NCBI GenBank assembly: GCA_019022495.1
Contig: JAFEKR010000001.1
Coordinates: 1,860,001 to 1,924,000 of the forward strand
Origin: Epichloe hybrida
Taxonomy: Eukaryota > Ascomycota > Sordariomycetes > Hypocreales > Clavicipitaceae
Reading direction: 5' to 3'
DNA: 64,000 nt
Shown here: positions 20,776 through 32,401 of the stretch, in pieces
Layout: each line of letters starts with the position of its first letter
Position numbering within the stretch: the first letter of the stretch is position 1
Made by a program: the position numbers and the translations under genes
Notes under the pieces: generated by a model
Seen by the model: the letters and a program-made list of their open reading frames with translations, nothing else
Told to the model about the DNA's origin: nothing
Databases searched by the model: none

Positions 20776-23334
20776 TTAAGCATATGAGTTGCCCATGTCG
20801 TGTTCCTGCAACGCGTTAGTACGCATGTTTCCCTGGTATGAGCGACTGGCCCGGGGGGGAGGGGGGGGAGGAACGAAATACGACCGCCCACAAAAGAAAC
20901 ATGCCTTGATGTACTCCGGTCCCTTCTCCTGATACTCCTGCCTCGTAATCCTGGCGGCTTTCCAGGCCGGCGACCCGGCCCAAGCGGCGGCTCCCTTCCA
21001 GGCGTCCAGCAGCGCGTCCTGGGCACGGCGCACGTGGAGGGGTGAACCGGCGGGCAACAAGGCCCTGAGGCCGTCGCGGACGCGCTCATCAAAGTTCTGG
21101 AAGAGCGTGTTGCCGCCCGTGAGGAAGACGTCTCGGAGGAATGCGTCGCGGTCTGGCATCCCGGCCAGGCGCTGGTTGACCATGTCGCCGGCGATCTCGA
21201 TGATGCCCGCCTGGTCGACGCCCGCGATGGAAGGACGGAACACTACCTCCGGGACGCGGATCCGCTCGACGTTGAGATGGATCTGGTTGAGCTCTGCCTG
21301 GGAAGCTGGGTCGAACGGCCGGGGCCCGCGGGCAAAGGCGTGGAGGAGGGATTTGGACCAGTCGGACTTGGCTTCTTGGGTTTGCTCGTAGTCAAACTCC
21401 GGGTCGTACTGGAGGAGCTCCTGCTCGAGGTTCTTGAGGTTCGTCGCCAGATCTTCCTCTTCCTGCTCGTCTTCGCTGTTTTCCCCGACGGCAATCTGGC
21501 GATAGACGCCCCAGTCATCGTCGTTGGCGCCGAAATTGTCATCGTCGCCGCCTCGACGGCGCTTCTTGGTGGGGTTGTCCGACGCGAGGTTGGCGATGCT
21601 CTTCATGCGGATCTGGGAGGCGAGCGACTTGCGGTTGCCGAGATCGGCCTTGAGGCGATCGCGTTCCTTGATCTTTTGCAGAGTTCCCAGACGGGCTTGG
21701 CGCTTGTCCTCGAGCCAGTTTTCAAGATCGTTCTCACGGCGCTCCCTGTCGAGGCGCTCCTCTTCGGCGATGCGAGCCCTTTCGGCTTCCTTTTCGGCCT
21801 TGGCGCGCGCGCGGGCTTCGTGGTTGGACTTCATAAGTCGTTGCAGACGCTTCTGCTTGAGCTGCGCCTCGTCGAGCTGGTCGTCGGGGGTATCGAGCAG
21901 GTCGAAGTTGGGCGGTTCTTGGTCCTCTTCTGGATCGCCGCCTACGTCCTTTGTGCGGGCCTTTTTGATCGACTTCTCTAGCTCCTTGATCATTTTGTCG
22001 AGCTGAGATTCGTCCTTGATGTCGTGACTGTCTAGTTGGCGGCGGATCTCTTTCTTCGTCTCATCGACAAGCTTGCCTTGCAGATTCTTGTAATACTCGA
22101 GGTCCTGCTCCTTCTTCATGAGGCTGTCTAGTCGCATCTTGGCCGCCTGCTCTTGTAATCGACGCCCACTTTCCTTCTTTCGCTCTGCCACCCGAGCCAG
22201 TTCCTCTTCCGTCTTTTGGACGATTACTTCCTCCGTGTAGGGGTATTGGATGACCACATCTCGGTCTTCGAGGCCAGTCCATTCCAGGTAGCTCTTGATC
22301 TCGTTGTCGTAGTCCTTTGACACGTAGAAATGATCTCTGATCATGTGCTCTGCTTGGGACACGTTGAGCTTGCCTGCGAAGGCAGGATATTTGAGACGGA
22401 TGAGCTTGAGGAGATAGTCGGCTCCGTGGTAGCCCCCCCAGTTTAAGCGGATTGCTTGTCCGAGCATGGCCTTTGCGTTGTAGACCGGGATTATGTGCGT
22501 AGACGTATAGGACGATGACACTACTAGTCCGGTGGTGCCTTTGTTTTGTCGGTAAGAAAAGAGCGAGTCGATACCGTACGCGAGGGAGGGTGCGCCGTAG
22601 CACTCGAAAATGATCTCAGTCATTGCTAAGAAGGTGGGGAGAAAAAAAATTTAAAATTAATAAAAATAAAATAAAAAACCACCCGTCAGTTTCGAGGGCC
22701 AAGAGCCCAAGTTTTGCAGAATATGATACGCACATTTCCTTGAGTAGGGCAAGTTGGCAACGGCTTCCGTCATGACAATGGGCACGTCGACAGCTCCGTC
22801 GGTGGACTCGTTCAAGCCCAATTTGAGGAATATGTAGTCTAGAACGTGCTCCATGACATCCCAGTTGCTCACGATGCCGGTGCCGGCCTCGTGGGCCGTT
22901 CGGATATGCCCCCGTGCCGTCGTATCAGCATAGCAGTCAGCGCCCGCAAATGAGAAAGTTCTGCCAAGCTTTCGATCGCGATATTTGGACATTATCGGCG
23001 GCATGCTGAATCGCGGTTTCGACTCGAAGGACCAGCCGGCGCGGACAGTGGAGGATCCTACAAATCCAGGATTGTCAGTCGCTTGCCGCTCACAAACTCC
23101 TTCCATTCGCTTTCGCTTTCGCTGTCATCTATATACACTATCTGAGCAGAACGTACCATTGTCAATAACGATGGCAGCTTTGTCAGGCTGCTCAAGGGCC
23201 TTCTTGTATCCGTCACTCTGAGGCTCGATGTATTCTTCGAATCGCGTTTCCTTGACAGGGAATAGCTTGGGCGGTGGGATATCTTTATCCAAGGGGCCCG
23301 TCTGCTTGGGCTCGTCGACGGCAGAGGGAGCCAT
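20776..23334 (-). CDS. ARP5: Actin-related protein 5, INO80 complex subunit
   Basis: Four exons: 23334-23157, 23057-22734, 22625-20905 and 20805-20776, giving 750 aa. The actin fold starts with IVIDNG joined across intron 1 to SSTVRAGW, and continues with FSFAGADCYAD, YSRKSMTEIIFECYG and, near the C-terminus, FLTGGNTLFQNFDERV. A long charged coiled-coil insertion (about residues 310-500, many E/K/R) interrupts the fold, as in fungal Arp5. Arp5 pairs with Ies6 and couples INO80 ATPase activity to nucleosome sliding in the nucleus. The last intron (20904-20806, 99 nt) has a GC donor (AAG|GCATGT), a TACTAACG branch point and a TTGCAG acceptor; splicing restores the family ending EYIK-EHDMGNSYA. 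It is in frame without stops, so retention would insert 33 residues. Confidence 0.93.
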
Positions 23335-23933
23335 GGCTGGCTTCTTTTATGGTTGTCGTCGCAAAGCTTCGGTTTCTTTCACCAAGTATTCAAAGCAACC
23401 ATGTTGAGGTTGAACTTTCCGGGTATGCGGTAAAACGGACGGGATGAAAGAGGTTAGACTTGCGCAATTGACAATGAATAGTCGCGCAATGTCAATCGGG
23501 TTGGCTTCACTGCCGAAAAGATGGAAAAGGAATTCAAGGGCCGAGGGCAGAGAGCAAGGCTACAGCCCACGGGTTGATTGACGATGGAACAGCGTCTTGT
23601 CTCTCGTTGGTGGGTCTTTTGACTCTTTGGCCATGACGCCCGCCCTGCAGACCATGGGCTGGTGGATGTGAGAAAGACGCGCCGGCAATCATTACGGACG
23701 TACATGATGTGCATACGGATTACAGCAGTTTCAGTCGATTAAATATTTATTTGGGGCGTTCTATGATTCTACTCTCTACCGTGGGCATATGCGAATTGGA
23801 CGTCGTGTATTATCATCTTATCATCTCATCATCAAATGACTATGCGACTGACAGAGCATCACTCTCCAACCTTGACCATAGAACCTTCATGTGGGCTGGT
23901 CGGTATCAATGGTATGGTGCAAACTCTCACTCT
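23335..23933. promoter_or_regulatory. ARP5 upstream / DAD4 downstream region
   Basis: About 600 bases between the ARP5 start and the DAD4 stop, both genes on the minus strand. It must hold the ARP5 promoter and the DAD4 3' end. I see no further gene. Confidence 0.5.
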
Positions 23934-24410
23934 TTATGACGGTGGCTTAAGATTGTCCGTAGCTGCCAAAAAACGGGAGCTGTCAGCAAATGCACTTGGA
24001 TCAGAAGAGTCGCGTCTCACCTTCAAGATGAAAAAGAACGTTTGATTGGTAATTCTTGAACATTTGCGCCACCAACTCAACGTTCATGTTCTGGATGTTT
24101 ATGTCCTACGTCTCATGTCAGCTTTCATATCGCATGCTGTCTGTCTCCTCTTGCAGGACTGGAAAACTCACCTGAAGACTCTTGTTCATGACGATCACTG
24201 CCTCGTTCAATTTCTCCTGTTGCCTCCGGGTCAGTCTTGTATACGAAGTGCATGAATAGGCCTCCCGGGGCGGATGCGTACCACGTTGGTGATGATACGG
24301 GACAGCAGCAGGTTTTGTTGGTGTTCATGCGGGCTCTCCTATCGTTTCTGTGAGAAAAACAGGATTCCAATCCTATATGGACTCTGAAATGGAGCCACGA
24401 GACTTACCAT
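23934..24410 (-). CDS. DAD4: DASH complex subunit Dad4
   Basis: Five exons: 24410-24408, 24338-24282, 24216-24172, 24105-24021 and 23962-23934, giving 72 aa, the family's usual size. The first coding exon is only the ATG. The joined protein shows the diagnostic pieces [50 protein letters not shown] and [12 protein letters not shown], with a short tail ATDNLKPPS. All introns have GT/AG ends (donors GTAAGT, GTACGC, GTGAGT, GTGAGA). Dad4 is part of the DASH/Dam1 ring that links kinetochores to microtubule plus ends in mitosis. The gene lies between ARP5 and IES6, with its 5' end facing IES6 292 bp away, suggesting a shared divergent promoter. Confidence 0.93.
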
Positions 24411-24702
24411 TTTTTCACTTTTTCTTCGATTATCCGGTTCTATGTCAATCAGACACAAGAAATGTTGGGTGTCACGATAATGGGATGCACGGCGGTGGGG
24501 AATCGTTGTTGTGACTGCCAGTGACCTCAAAGAGGCGCGGTGAGATGCGGCAGAACCTGTAGTTCTTGTCCTCGCTCTCTCCCCAGCTTCATGCCAAACC
24601 CAAACCATCCGGCCGATTTGCTCGTTCCTGAAGCAAGCCACGCTTTGGTAGCGAGTCATCTTTCCAGCGCAAAACAAACGACCCCTCCTCGACTTCTATA
24701 CA
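24411..24702. promoter_or_regulatory. Short divergent promoter DAD4 / IES6
   Basis: Only 292 bases separate the two start codons, so the genes probably share control elements. No specific site recognised. Confidence 0.55.
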
Positions 24703-25290
24703 ATGGCTTTCGCTGCCCCGAAAGAGGCCACCGAGGCGCAGATCCAGCACCAGAAGCTGATCGAACAGCTCGATATCCACGCCATCCACAAGACCTTTCG
24801 AAACCAGCACTGGAAGCCCAATCAGCGCCGGAATAAGAATCTTAAAGCCATCGTTGGTGATGCATCCAGGAGGGAAGCATCAGCGTTAGCAACACCCCAA
24901 GATGGCAGCGGCCAAGCAACGCCCTCCAGGGACGATGGTCTATGTACGAGCGGAGCGTCAACGCCAGCAACAAGCAACGGGCGGGATCAACCACCAAACC
25001 TGGCACAGGCGTCGCGAAGTCTTTCAAAACTTGTTTTAGAAAAGAGCTTGAAGCCACCCGGCGGCATCGTCTCCGCTCCCACGGCAACATACATGAATAT
25101 AGAGTCGGCGCCTTCACTAGCACACTCCAAGCACTATTGCGACGTCACTGGCTTGCCTGCGCCGTACCAAGATCCGAAGACGAGAATTAGATATCACAAC
25201 AGAGAGGTGTACGCTCTTATACGATCACTGCCGCAAACCTCCGCAGAGCTCTTCCTGGAAGCTCGTGGCGCACACACTGTTCTCAAGTGA
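24703..25290 (+). CDS. IES6: INO80 complex subunit Ies6 (YL1 C-terminal domain)
   Basis: Single exon, 195 aa. The N-terminus has the Ies6-type helix IHAIHKTFRNQHWKPNQRR (residues 26-44), followed by a Ser/Thr/Ala-rich linker. The YL1_C domain begins near residue 143 with HYCDVTGLPAPYQDPKT, continues RYHNREVYALIRSLP and ends with FLEARGAHTVLK at the C-terminus. Ies6 forms a 1:1 module with Arp5 in INO80 and is needed for nucleosome sliding. ARP5 is encoded 1.4 kb away on the opposite strand. Length and domain layout are normal for fungi. Confidence 0.95.
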   Translation: MAFAAPKEATEAQIQHQKLIEQLDIHAIHKTFRNQHWKPNQRRNKNLKAIVGDASRREASALATPQDGSGQATPSRDDGLCTSGASTPATSNGRDQPPNLAQASRSLSKLVLEKSLKPPGGIVSAPTATYMNIESAPSLAHSKHYCDVTGLPAPYQDPKTRIRYHNREVYALIRSLPQTSAELFLEARGAHTVLK

Positions 25291-26401
25291 GCGCGGTCGC
25301 TTTTTACTGCCTGGACAAGCAACGCCAGCAAAGACTCTATGATTTTCCATTGGCAAGCCGGTTCAGCCAGACTCACTTTTAAAATCACAAACGCAAGACT
25401 CATCGACTGGCAAGTGAGGGGTTTAACAAAGTTTCAAATGGAACGTGGAGGAGAAGATGTCCGACCAACAAAGTCAAGCTTCAACTATGCAGCCCTGGCC
25501 TTTCGGCCAAGAGATGGCAAATGACGCTCCGGCTTAATCGTGATCGTCCAAGATTCTGTTCTTTGCCACCGACAAGGTACCGAGATTGTATGGGGAACAT
25601 TCTCAGTTGCCAAAGCTAGATAGCTCGGCCATCGGGGCAACATGTACTAAATCGTAACGAATAATAATGAAGCATCTTGCATTGCATCAAGTCCGATTCG
25701 GATCGTCGCACTTGAGCCAATTTTGCGTGTGACACGGTGTGACATGTTCTTCGTCGACCACTCGTTGCATGGGTGAGAGTTCACGTCGGACGTCGTGTCC
25801 GGTGGGAGTCAATTCGTGTGGAAGCCTTGCTGGACAACTCTTGGTCGTCCGGGGCATCAGACCGTCGTGCGGAGTCTGGCAGAGACGACCCAAGTGCCAT
25901 GAATCAATGGCATCACACAACTGGCTGCGTTGCAGCTTGACCTGTGAGAGTTGGAAAAGACCAGCATTGCACGACGAGATGAAATTTTATGGTGAAAAAT
26001 GAAATGCTGTGGGCCTTTTCAACTTCCCCCCCCACCGGGGCAGCAGCCTGCAGCAGCCACGGGATCGAAACTCAAGTAGCCCCCCTTTTCGTCCACATGT
26101 CAAATCCACTTGCACTGAGGCCTTGTCCCTCGCAATCCGTACGTCGTGCTGCCACCTGTCACTTGTAACTCGCTGCCTGTGCGAAATGCAGAGACCCTGA
26201 ATGCCCTGAATGTCGTGCTGTCCTCGCATCCCAACGAGAAGCAAGGGCAAAAAAAAAATTCAAACAAAAATCCACATGTAAATTTACAACCCTCCAACGA
26301 TAACCGCGAACGCTTCAACAAAACATAATTACTTTCTCAACGCTCCACCACGAGCCGCTCGGTCACTCAATTCACCGAGTCAAACAAAACATTGGCCCAT
26401 C
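25291..26401. other. Intergenic region IES6 to GOT1
   Basis: About 1.1 kb with the IES6 3' end and the GOT1 promoter. A 27-codon frame at 25458-25538 (MSDQQSQASTMQPW) has stops upstream and is not a convincing exon. Nothing else seen. Confidence 0.45.
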
Positions 26402-27254
26402 ATGTCGATGTGGATGTCCGATTCCCAGAGTATGCGACCCTCCGCGCGCCTGGACCCAAATTGGCACCCGCCACGCGACAACACCATCGCGGTGTCGCAA
26501 ACTGCGATCACGGCGACCCGGCCAACCTGAAGATATCGAAGAACCTATGCTGACGTGGAACTTCAGAAATCGGAGTAGTCTTCTGCTCCGGTGGTATGCA
26601 TCCCGCCTCTCCGCGCATCCACAAAAGTCGCCAACCAGAAACAGACAGCTAACATCTCTGCTAGGCGGTCTTTTCCTCATAGGAGGAGTGATGCTCTTAT
26701 TTGATCGAGCCATGTAAGCCCGGCCCCCCCTTTCCCTCATCTCTCATGTTCCATGTTATCCGAGATAGAGAAGAGAGAGCATAACGCCCCCACTAACCGT
26801 CCTTGCCTTGTCGACAGGCTTGCCATGGGAAATGTCCGTACCTGCCGCGCAGACGATCTACCCGTCCCTCCCATCTCATCCATCGGTCCGCGGACGCAAG
26901 GGTTAAAAGTCGAAGAAAATATCATCGAAAAACAATAACTGACACAAGCGACCCCAGATTCTCTTCCTCATCGGCCTCACCATCATCATCGGTCCCCAGA
27001 AGACGCTCCTCTTCTTCGCGCGGAAACAAAAGGCCAAAGGCACAGCAGCCTTCTTCGTTGGTCTCATATTGATTCTGATACGCTGGACGTTCATCGGATT
27101 TATAATTGAACTCTATGGAATCGCTGTTCTGTTCGGAGATTTCATAGGCACCATTGCTGGATTTGCAAGGGGGATCCCTGTTGTCGGACCGTATATTGGC
27201 ATGTTGGCTGACCGGATAGGATTGGGTCGGCGAAACGCCGATTTGCCCGTTTGA
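26402..27254 (+). CDS. GOT1: Got1-family vesicle transport membrane protein
   Basis: Five exons: 26402-26429, 26567-26593, 26665-26713, 26818-26833 and 26958-27254, giving 138 aa, the same size as yeast Got1. It shows the expected start MWMSDSQKIGV (a second Met two codons earlier is used here as the start), then GLFLIGGVMLLFDRA, GNILFLIGLTIIIGPQKT, GTAAFFVGLILILIRW and FIGFIIELYGIAVLFGDF: four hydrophobic segments. Got1 works in ER-Golgi traffic with Sft2. Exon 4 is a 16-nt micro-exon, and its downstream intron begins GTCCGT, an unusual donor with C at position +3. It converges with profilin. Confidence 0.92.
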
Positions 27255-27933
27255 TTGGGACACGAATAGTCTCTGCTGATGCTGCGATGGAGGATATATT
27301 TCGCGCTGTTCCGTTTTGCAGAAGAGGAAGCCCCCGCGCGGCGAGCGATACGAAAGATAAAACTGAATGTTTCGCATCCCTGGACTTGGTTGATGTAGAG
27401 ACCAAAACAACAGAAAGATTTCTAAAGGCACGGGAATAGTCAGGGACTGGTTCAGATTCGGGATTACGAAAATCATTTTTCTTGGCGTCAACGGGGTGGG
27501 CGAAAATACTGTACAATATATGATCAGGAGGCTTTAGTTGTGGAAAAACTAACCTCTCGGTAGCTAGAAAGGTTGTGTGTAATAGAATTGAATTCGTCAT
27601 CGCCGCACTGCCCGAGCGATCATGGAAGGTGGCCACTGTCCTGCACAAGCGTGTGATCAAACCTCGATTGTCATCATGGAGCTGTTCCTCATCGCACGCT
27701 GCTCTACTCGCTTTCATAACTTTCAGATCTTCCAAGGGGTATTGGCAATCTGACGTGTCGACAAAATTATCCTAGGCAAGGGATTTGTAGCTTCAGCAGC
27801 TGATAGTAGTTAAAATGAGGCGCTAGTTGAACTGCATAGACACCAGACAATCATGTGCTCGTAACATCTTGAAGTCTTGACTCGACTTCAATTTGTGTAA
27901 TTGGGTTTCCTTCACATATCCTTTCTCTCAGAT
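27255..27933. other. Convergent 3' intergenic region (GOT1 / profilin)
   Basis: About 680 bases between two stop codons. Open frames here on both strands lack family features and splice partners. I see no gene. Confidence 0.45.
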
Positions 27934-28729
27934 CTAGTATCCCTGACCGATGAGATAATCCGCCAAACCCTCGACAGTTGAGCTGGTGTTGCCAGCAACC
28001 TGGGCCTCGCCATGGTGTCCGATAACAATGGCCTGCTTGGTCTTGGCGACGGCGACACCCAGTCGGCCCTTTGTACAAGCCCAGAATCAGCAATTTTCTT
28101 CTGCAATGAACAGCGATCATATAACACCGAGGGGCCAAGCTCCTTCTTGTCCACATACCTGTCTAGCATAAATACTTCGGTCCTCAGCTCGGGCCATGAC
28201 GTATCGGCTGCCAGCAATGAAAAGACCATCCGCCAAAGCCTTGTCCTTGGCAGCTGCGTCGCCGCCGACAATGGACGCGATCGTCTTCATCTCCTCAGGC
28301 TTGAGCTGTAACATGGCCCCAGAAAGCGTTGTTAGCCTTCCGCCATGACATACACGCCGCCCCACCAAAGGGAGCGACGTTGCTTGTGAAGGAATAGAGG
28401 TGGGAGCAGTCGGTTTACCTGGAAGTCGGCAGAAGCAGCCCAAGCGCTGTCGCCAGCTGCGCTGATGATTGCGCCCTTGTCGACGTGACCAGTGGCCACC
28501 AGGCTGACGACCTTGCCATTAGCAATTTTATACTATACACATCGGGACTGGGAACACGACGACGACAAAAGTTCGAGACGGAAGCGGGGTAAGAAATTAC
28601 CTGGTATCGACATATGCTGCGAAACAGAGCTAGTTAGTCGCGGAAGCTCTCGTTTGTTGGAGAACAGGAAGGGTGAAGACTGGGGAACTCTAGAACAGAA
28701 AGCGGTGGGCACGAACCTTGCCACGACAT
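27934..28729 (-). CDS. Profilin
   Basis: Five exons: 28729-28717, 28616-28601, 28503-28419, 28305-28159 and 28068-27934, giving 131 aa, a typical profilin length. The joined protein begins MSWQAYVDTSLVATGHVD, continues IISAAGDSAWAASADFQ, LKPEEMKTIASIV, LADGLFIAGSRYVMA and ends GLADYLIGQGY. The N-terminal Trp and the C-terminal helix form the poly-proline binding face, and the central part binds actin. It acts in the cytoplasm, delivering ATP-actin to formin-built cables. Two of the first exons are tiny (13 and 16 nt), which hides the gene from simple ORF calling. It is convergent with GOT1. Confidence 0.95.
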
Positions 28730-31700
28730 GGTGAGAAGTCTGAAGATGAGAATGAATCGCAAAGCAAGGAGAATCTGCAGACCGGGAGGACACCAGACGT
28801 CAAGCTGGCAGAAGCTGGCAGGATGCGGGAACGGAAAGTCGGGAGGTTACGAGCCTTGTTGATCAGAGATAAAAGGAGAAGGATTGTTTGTGTGATGGAG
28901 AAACTTCCCTGCCTTATTACCGGTTGGTAGCACGTCAGCCAATGTCCTGTCTGCAAAGGTCCCCCCCCTCCACTGCGATTTTCGAGAGGAGGGGTCAACA
29001 ACACCAACAACTTGACGACTCCAAAAACCAGGAGCTGACGAACCCACGAACCCCATCATGGTCGGGAGCTATTAACATGCTGGCTTGACCAAAGTTTGGG
29101 ATGTAGCAGCTCTGTCACTGAATGACTTCACTCCCTCTAGGCTTTCCTCGAACCCCGTCTACGTCACTTCACTTCCACCACATTTGCAAGCATGATGCGA
29201 TGGCCCAAGCACGTTGTTATCGTAGTAGTGAGGCCTTGCAGGCCGGTATGCTACCATGAGCTCATACGACTGACCATTCATGGACGATGTTAACGTCGAA
29301 AAAGATGGAGCACTTGGGTGACTGGGAGATCCGCCATACTGATGATGCATCATCACTAACATATTCATTCTTTAAAAACGCCGAACAGGGAAGTTAGCCA
29401 GGGCCTGCGGGCAAACCTATGGCAAGCGTTTTCGTCTCGGTGTAATGACAATTTCTGTGATCTTGTCATCGGCTATTGATGCAACTCATCTTATGCCCGA
29501 CCTACATTTGGGGGATCACATCGCGAATCATCCGTCATGTCCCTCTGTTTTCTTCCCCAATCAAGCGTCTTATAAGAGCTCAAAGCGCGAACGTTGATGT
29601 TGAACAGGTTGCTTCATTGGTGACGAGACCAAGGGTCTCTGATGCTTGTATTTTGTAGCCTTGGAGAGTTCCACAAGAACCCGAGAACCCGAGCGGCCAA
29701 TTCCTCTATTCCTTCCTCATTTTCGATATGGAGCATGCATGGTACGGTGAGTTACTACTAATCACTACAGCATGGAAATGATTCTCTCTTTTTTTTCCTT
29801 GCACCAAAGTCCTTCCGCACTATGTACGTTACCCGCGGCGATTCAAAAACGCTAGATCCCTCGGACATCGGTTCGCGGACATCAACACTGCCTGAGCGAT
29901 GCCATTTCGATCAGAATGAATCCCGACGCATATCTGGTGAGGTATACCATGGAACCTATTCTTACTCATGACAATCGCCACACGAAGCATCTCTGTCAAT
30001 GCCGTGGTTACGAATCGTCCAATCGGCTCCTCGTATGCGGTAACTCAAGAATATCTCACTCCTCTGCATCTATTTTAAGCCACTAGCGGGTTTGGAGATT
30101 GCCATGAGGCGTTTGTAGCGAGCTGAGAGAGCAATGTATGGTCACACGTGGGGCAAAGCCCATTCGGAAATGCTACGGAGTGATAAGGGTTGCGGATAGT
30201 TAACCCCCCCTCCCGAAGTTCGTATCTCAATACAAAAACTATTATAAAATTCCATGTGAAATGGGCAGATGCAGAAATGGTAGCAGGTGACATGAGATGA
30301 AGACCAATGTCCCGAATAGAAAGGCGTTTGCTCCACTTACGAAATTGCAGCCGTTCATTCATTTGAACGATCTCAGCTGCCAAGCATCGCCCGCCAATTA
30401 TTACTCCTGAACTAGATGACGTTTTGATTATCAAATTCACCTCCAGAAAACGGAAACAGCGGAAACTCGACGAGCATTTGAAACCTGGTACGGATTTATA
30501 AGGCAGGGTTAAGCATGACTTATGGAGAACTGACCCCAGTCCTCGATCGTGTTTCAGGACTTTCAGAACTTTCAGAACACAATGATTCATTGTGGGTTAG
30601 GCAAGAAATCGTTTGAGACGAAATTATTATACTCCGACAACAACTTCTTTCCTACAACAGCCCAATACCAGCCCAGCCTTCTGGTTCGTCTTCTGCAGAT
30701 GCACCATCAGGGCTAGCCGTTGCTTAGGACCACTGGGCGGTGATGCTTCCTCTTTCACATGAATGCTTATGCCCAGTCTTGACTCTAATCAACTCTCAGC
30801 CTGAAGTAGAGCTTGGTAGGCGAACAGTTATCGCCATTGAAGCCATCAGAGGTCCGACATTGATTGTGGTCTTGATGACCACGGGCGAAACCGTCTCGTG
30901 AGATTCCCATGCAATCGATATCTGAACAAAGAACGCAAAGTTGGAAGGACCGATGCTCGCAAAAAAGATGAGACACCGGTTGCCCCTGTCACACAACAGA
31001 AACAAGCCCATCGTGGTTCTACCAACCACCTCATTGGTCCGTGAGGCTTTTGAACTGCCCGTTCCGGTCAGGGGAGTGTACATATTGTCGTCTTGTGGGG
31101 TTGCAGCGGGTTCGACCAGCCAGACTAGCTCACCGTCAACATGGAATTCTAATTGCAAGGGGCAACAAGGTTCTCCACGACAAATCAACGACAACGTGTC
31201 AACGAGACCTGGGCAGAGACCTCTCGCGAGTTGCGCTGCCAATGGCATTGCGTTGTATCGTCAGAACGCGCGAGTAAGTTTTCTGTCAAGCCGCTAGTCA
31301 TGTTCACATGTTCCCGCCCAGGGGCTCGTTTGGCGTACTCGCACGAGGTATTCAGCCCTCGGAAATCTTGCGAATTGGTACAGCTGTTGCGACGCTGGCC
31401 CGAGTCAAAAAAAGCCATGGCCAAGTAACAGGAACATGGACTTGAATGGTAGCAGCTCCAATGCGCCTTCGCCGAAACTGGCTGGAAGCGGCTCCTGCCT
31501 TGTTTGTGACGGACGAGTCGCTCCTTCCTACCTTCCGGCTCGGGATTTGAGAGCGGCACCAGTTGACACCGCCTCGTAGGAATTCCGATGTAGTTGATGC
31601 TTCCGCGTCCGCTTACCTCCATCCACACACGACGACCTCGCGTCTCCGAGCTTGTCTGCTTGAATTTGGGGTCCAGTCCTGAGTCCTGAGTCTTGACAGG

Positions 31701-32401
31701 ACATGACAAGTTCCCTTGCTGTACGGAGTATGGATTACACACATGCACAGCCACCCACCTTGTCAGAGCATGGGCAGCAAGACGACCCCGGCGTGAATCG
31801 AGGTGCCGGGATGGTCGTCCACGTCGTCCCATCCCTCTCAAACGTGCGGAGATGCCCGCTTTGCCTGACGGGATCAGGAAATTCGATATGCTCTATTTTG
31901 CCAAGAACCCTTGGTCCTGGGCCAGCTTAGCTTGCCTCAACCTCTTAAAGCGCTGGTAGACGAGAGCATCGATCTTGGGACTTTCCACACTCGACTCCAA
32001 ATGATACGGAAATTACCATTTTCATTTTACATATAGTGCCGCTCCTCTCGGCACTGTCTTGTTTTATCAGGCTTTCTCAAAGCAGCGGTTAGAAAAGTCA
32101 CCTTGCACTCGTGAGGCAATACTGCTCTGTGGCCCCGGAACCCTTCACTTTACTGGTATGATTCTGTCCGTGAGCACAAAAATCATCGTTGCTATAGCAA
32201 ACAGTTCCAAGTATTTGAATAACAGCCTGATCCTTTCACAGGTTGGCTTGACAACATTGGTCGCCCCATGTCCAGCGAATCAATCTACAAACAGCAGAGT
32301 TGTCTTTGACGCTGTGTTGTCTGCCATTAATGCAGCTGACACTGCCCCCCGACATCAAGAGCGTATAGCGTGTGGAACTTCCCTGGCAATTATAGTCGTC
32401 G
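28730..32401. other. Long gene-poor stretch (3.7 kb)
   Basis: Between the profilin start and the next plus-strand gene. It must hold both promoters but is much longer than needed. Composition is ordinary, not RIP-like. Two minus-strand frames, 30075-30590 and 30796-31248, are the longest. Neither resembles a known family; the second is listed separately. A TACGGAGTA motif lies near 31724. Confidence 0.4.
30796..31248 (-). CDS. Possible small hypothetical protein
   Basis: A 150-codon frame from ATG to stop. It contains LSLICRGEPCCPLQLEFHV, WLVEPAATPQDD and a hydrophobic, beta-rich C-terminal half (CLIFFASIGPSNFAFF). No family recognised and no signal peptide. Different, shorter frames overlap on the other strand. 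It is listed because the amino acid pattern looks more protein-like than its neighbours, but it could be chance. Confidence 0.28.
   Translation of the reverse strand: MPLAAQLARGLCPGLVDTLSLICRGEPCCPLQLEFHVDGELVWLVEPAATPQDDNMYTPLTGTGSSKASRTNEVVGRTTMGLFLLCDRGNRCLIFFASIGPSNFAFFVQISIAWESHETVSPVVIKTTINVGPLMASMAITVRLPSSTSG

Noticed and set aside
21277..21981. Long plus-strand open frame of 234 codons
   Set aside because: Antisense to ARP5's charged coiled-coil region, where codon bias opens the opposite frame. It has no family features.
31185..31841. 218-codon minus-strand frame
   Set aside because: Arg/Ser-rich with no motif, no likely start context and overlapping frames of similar length on the other strand.
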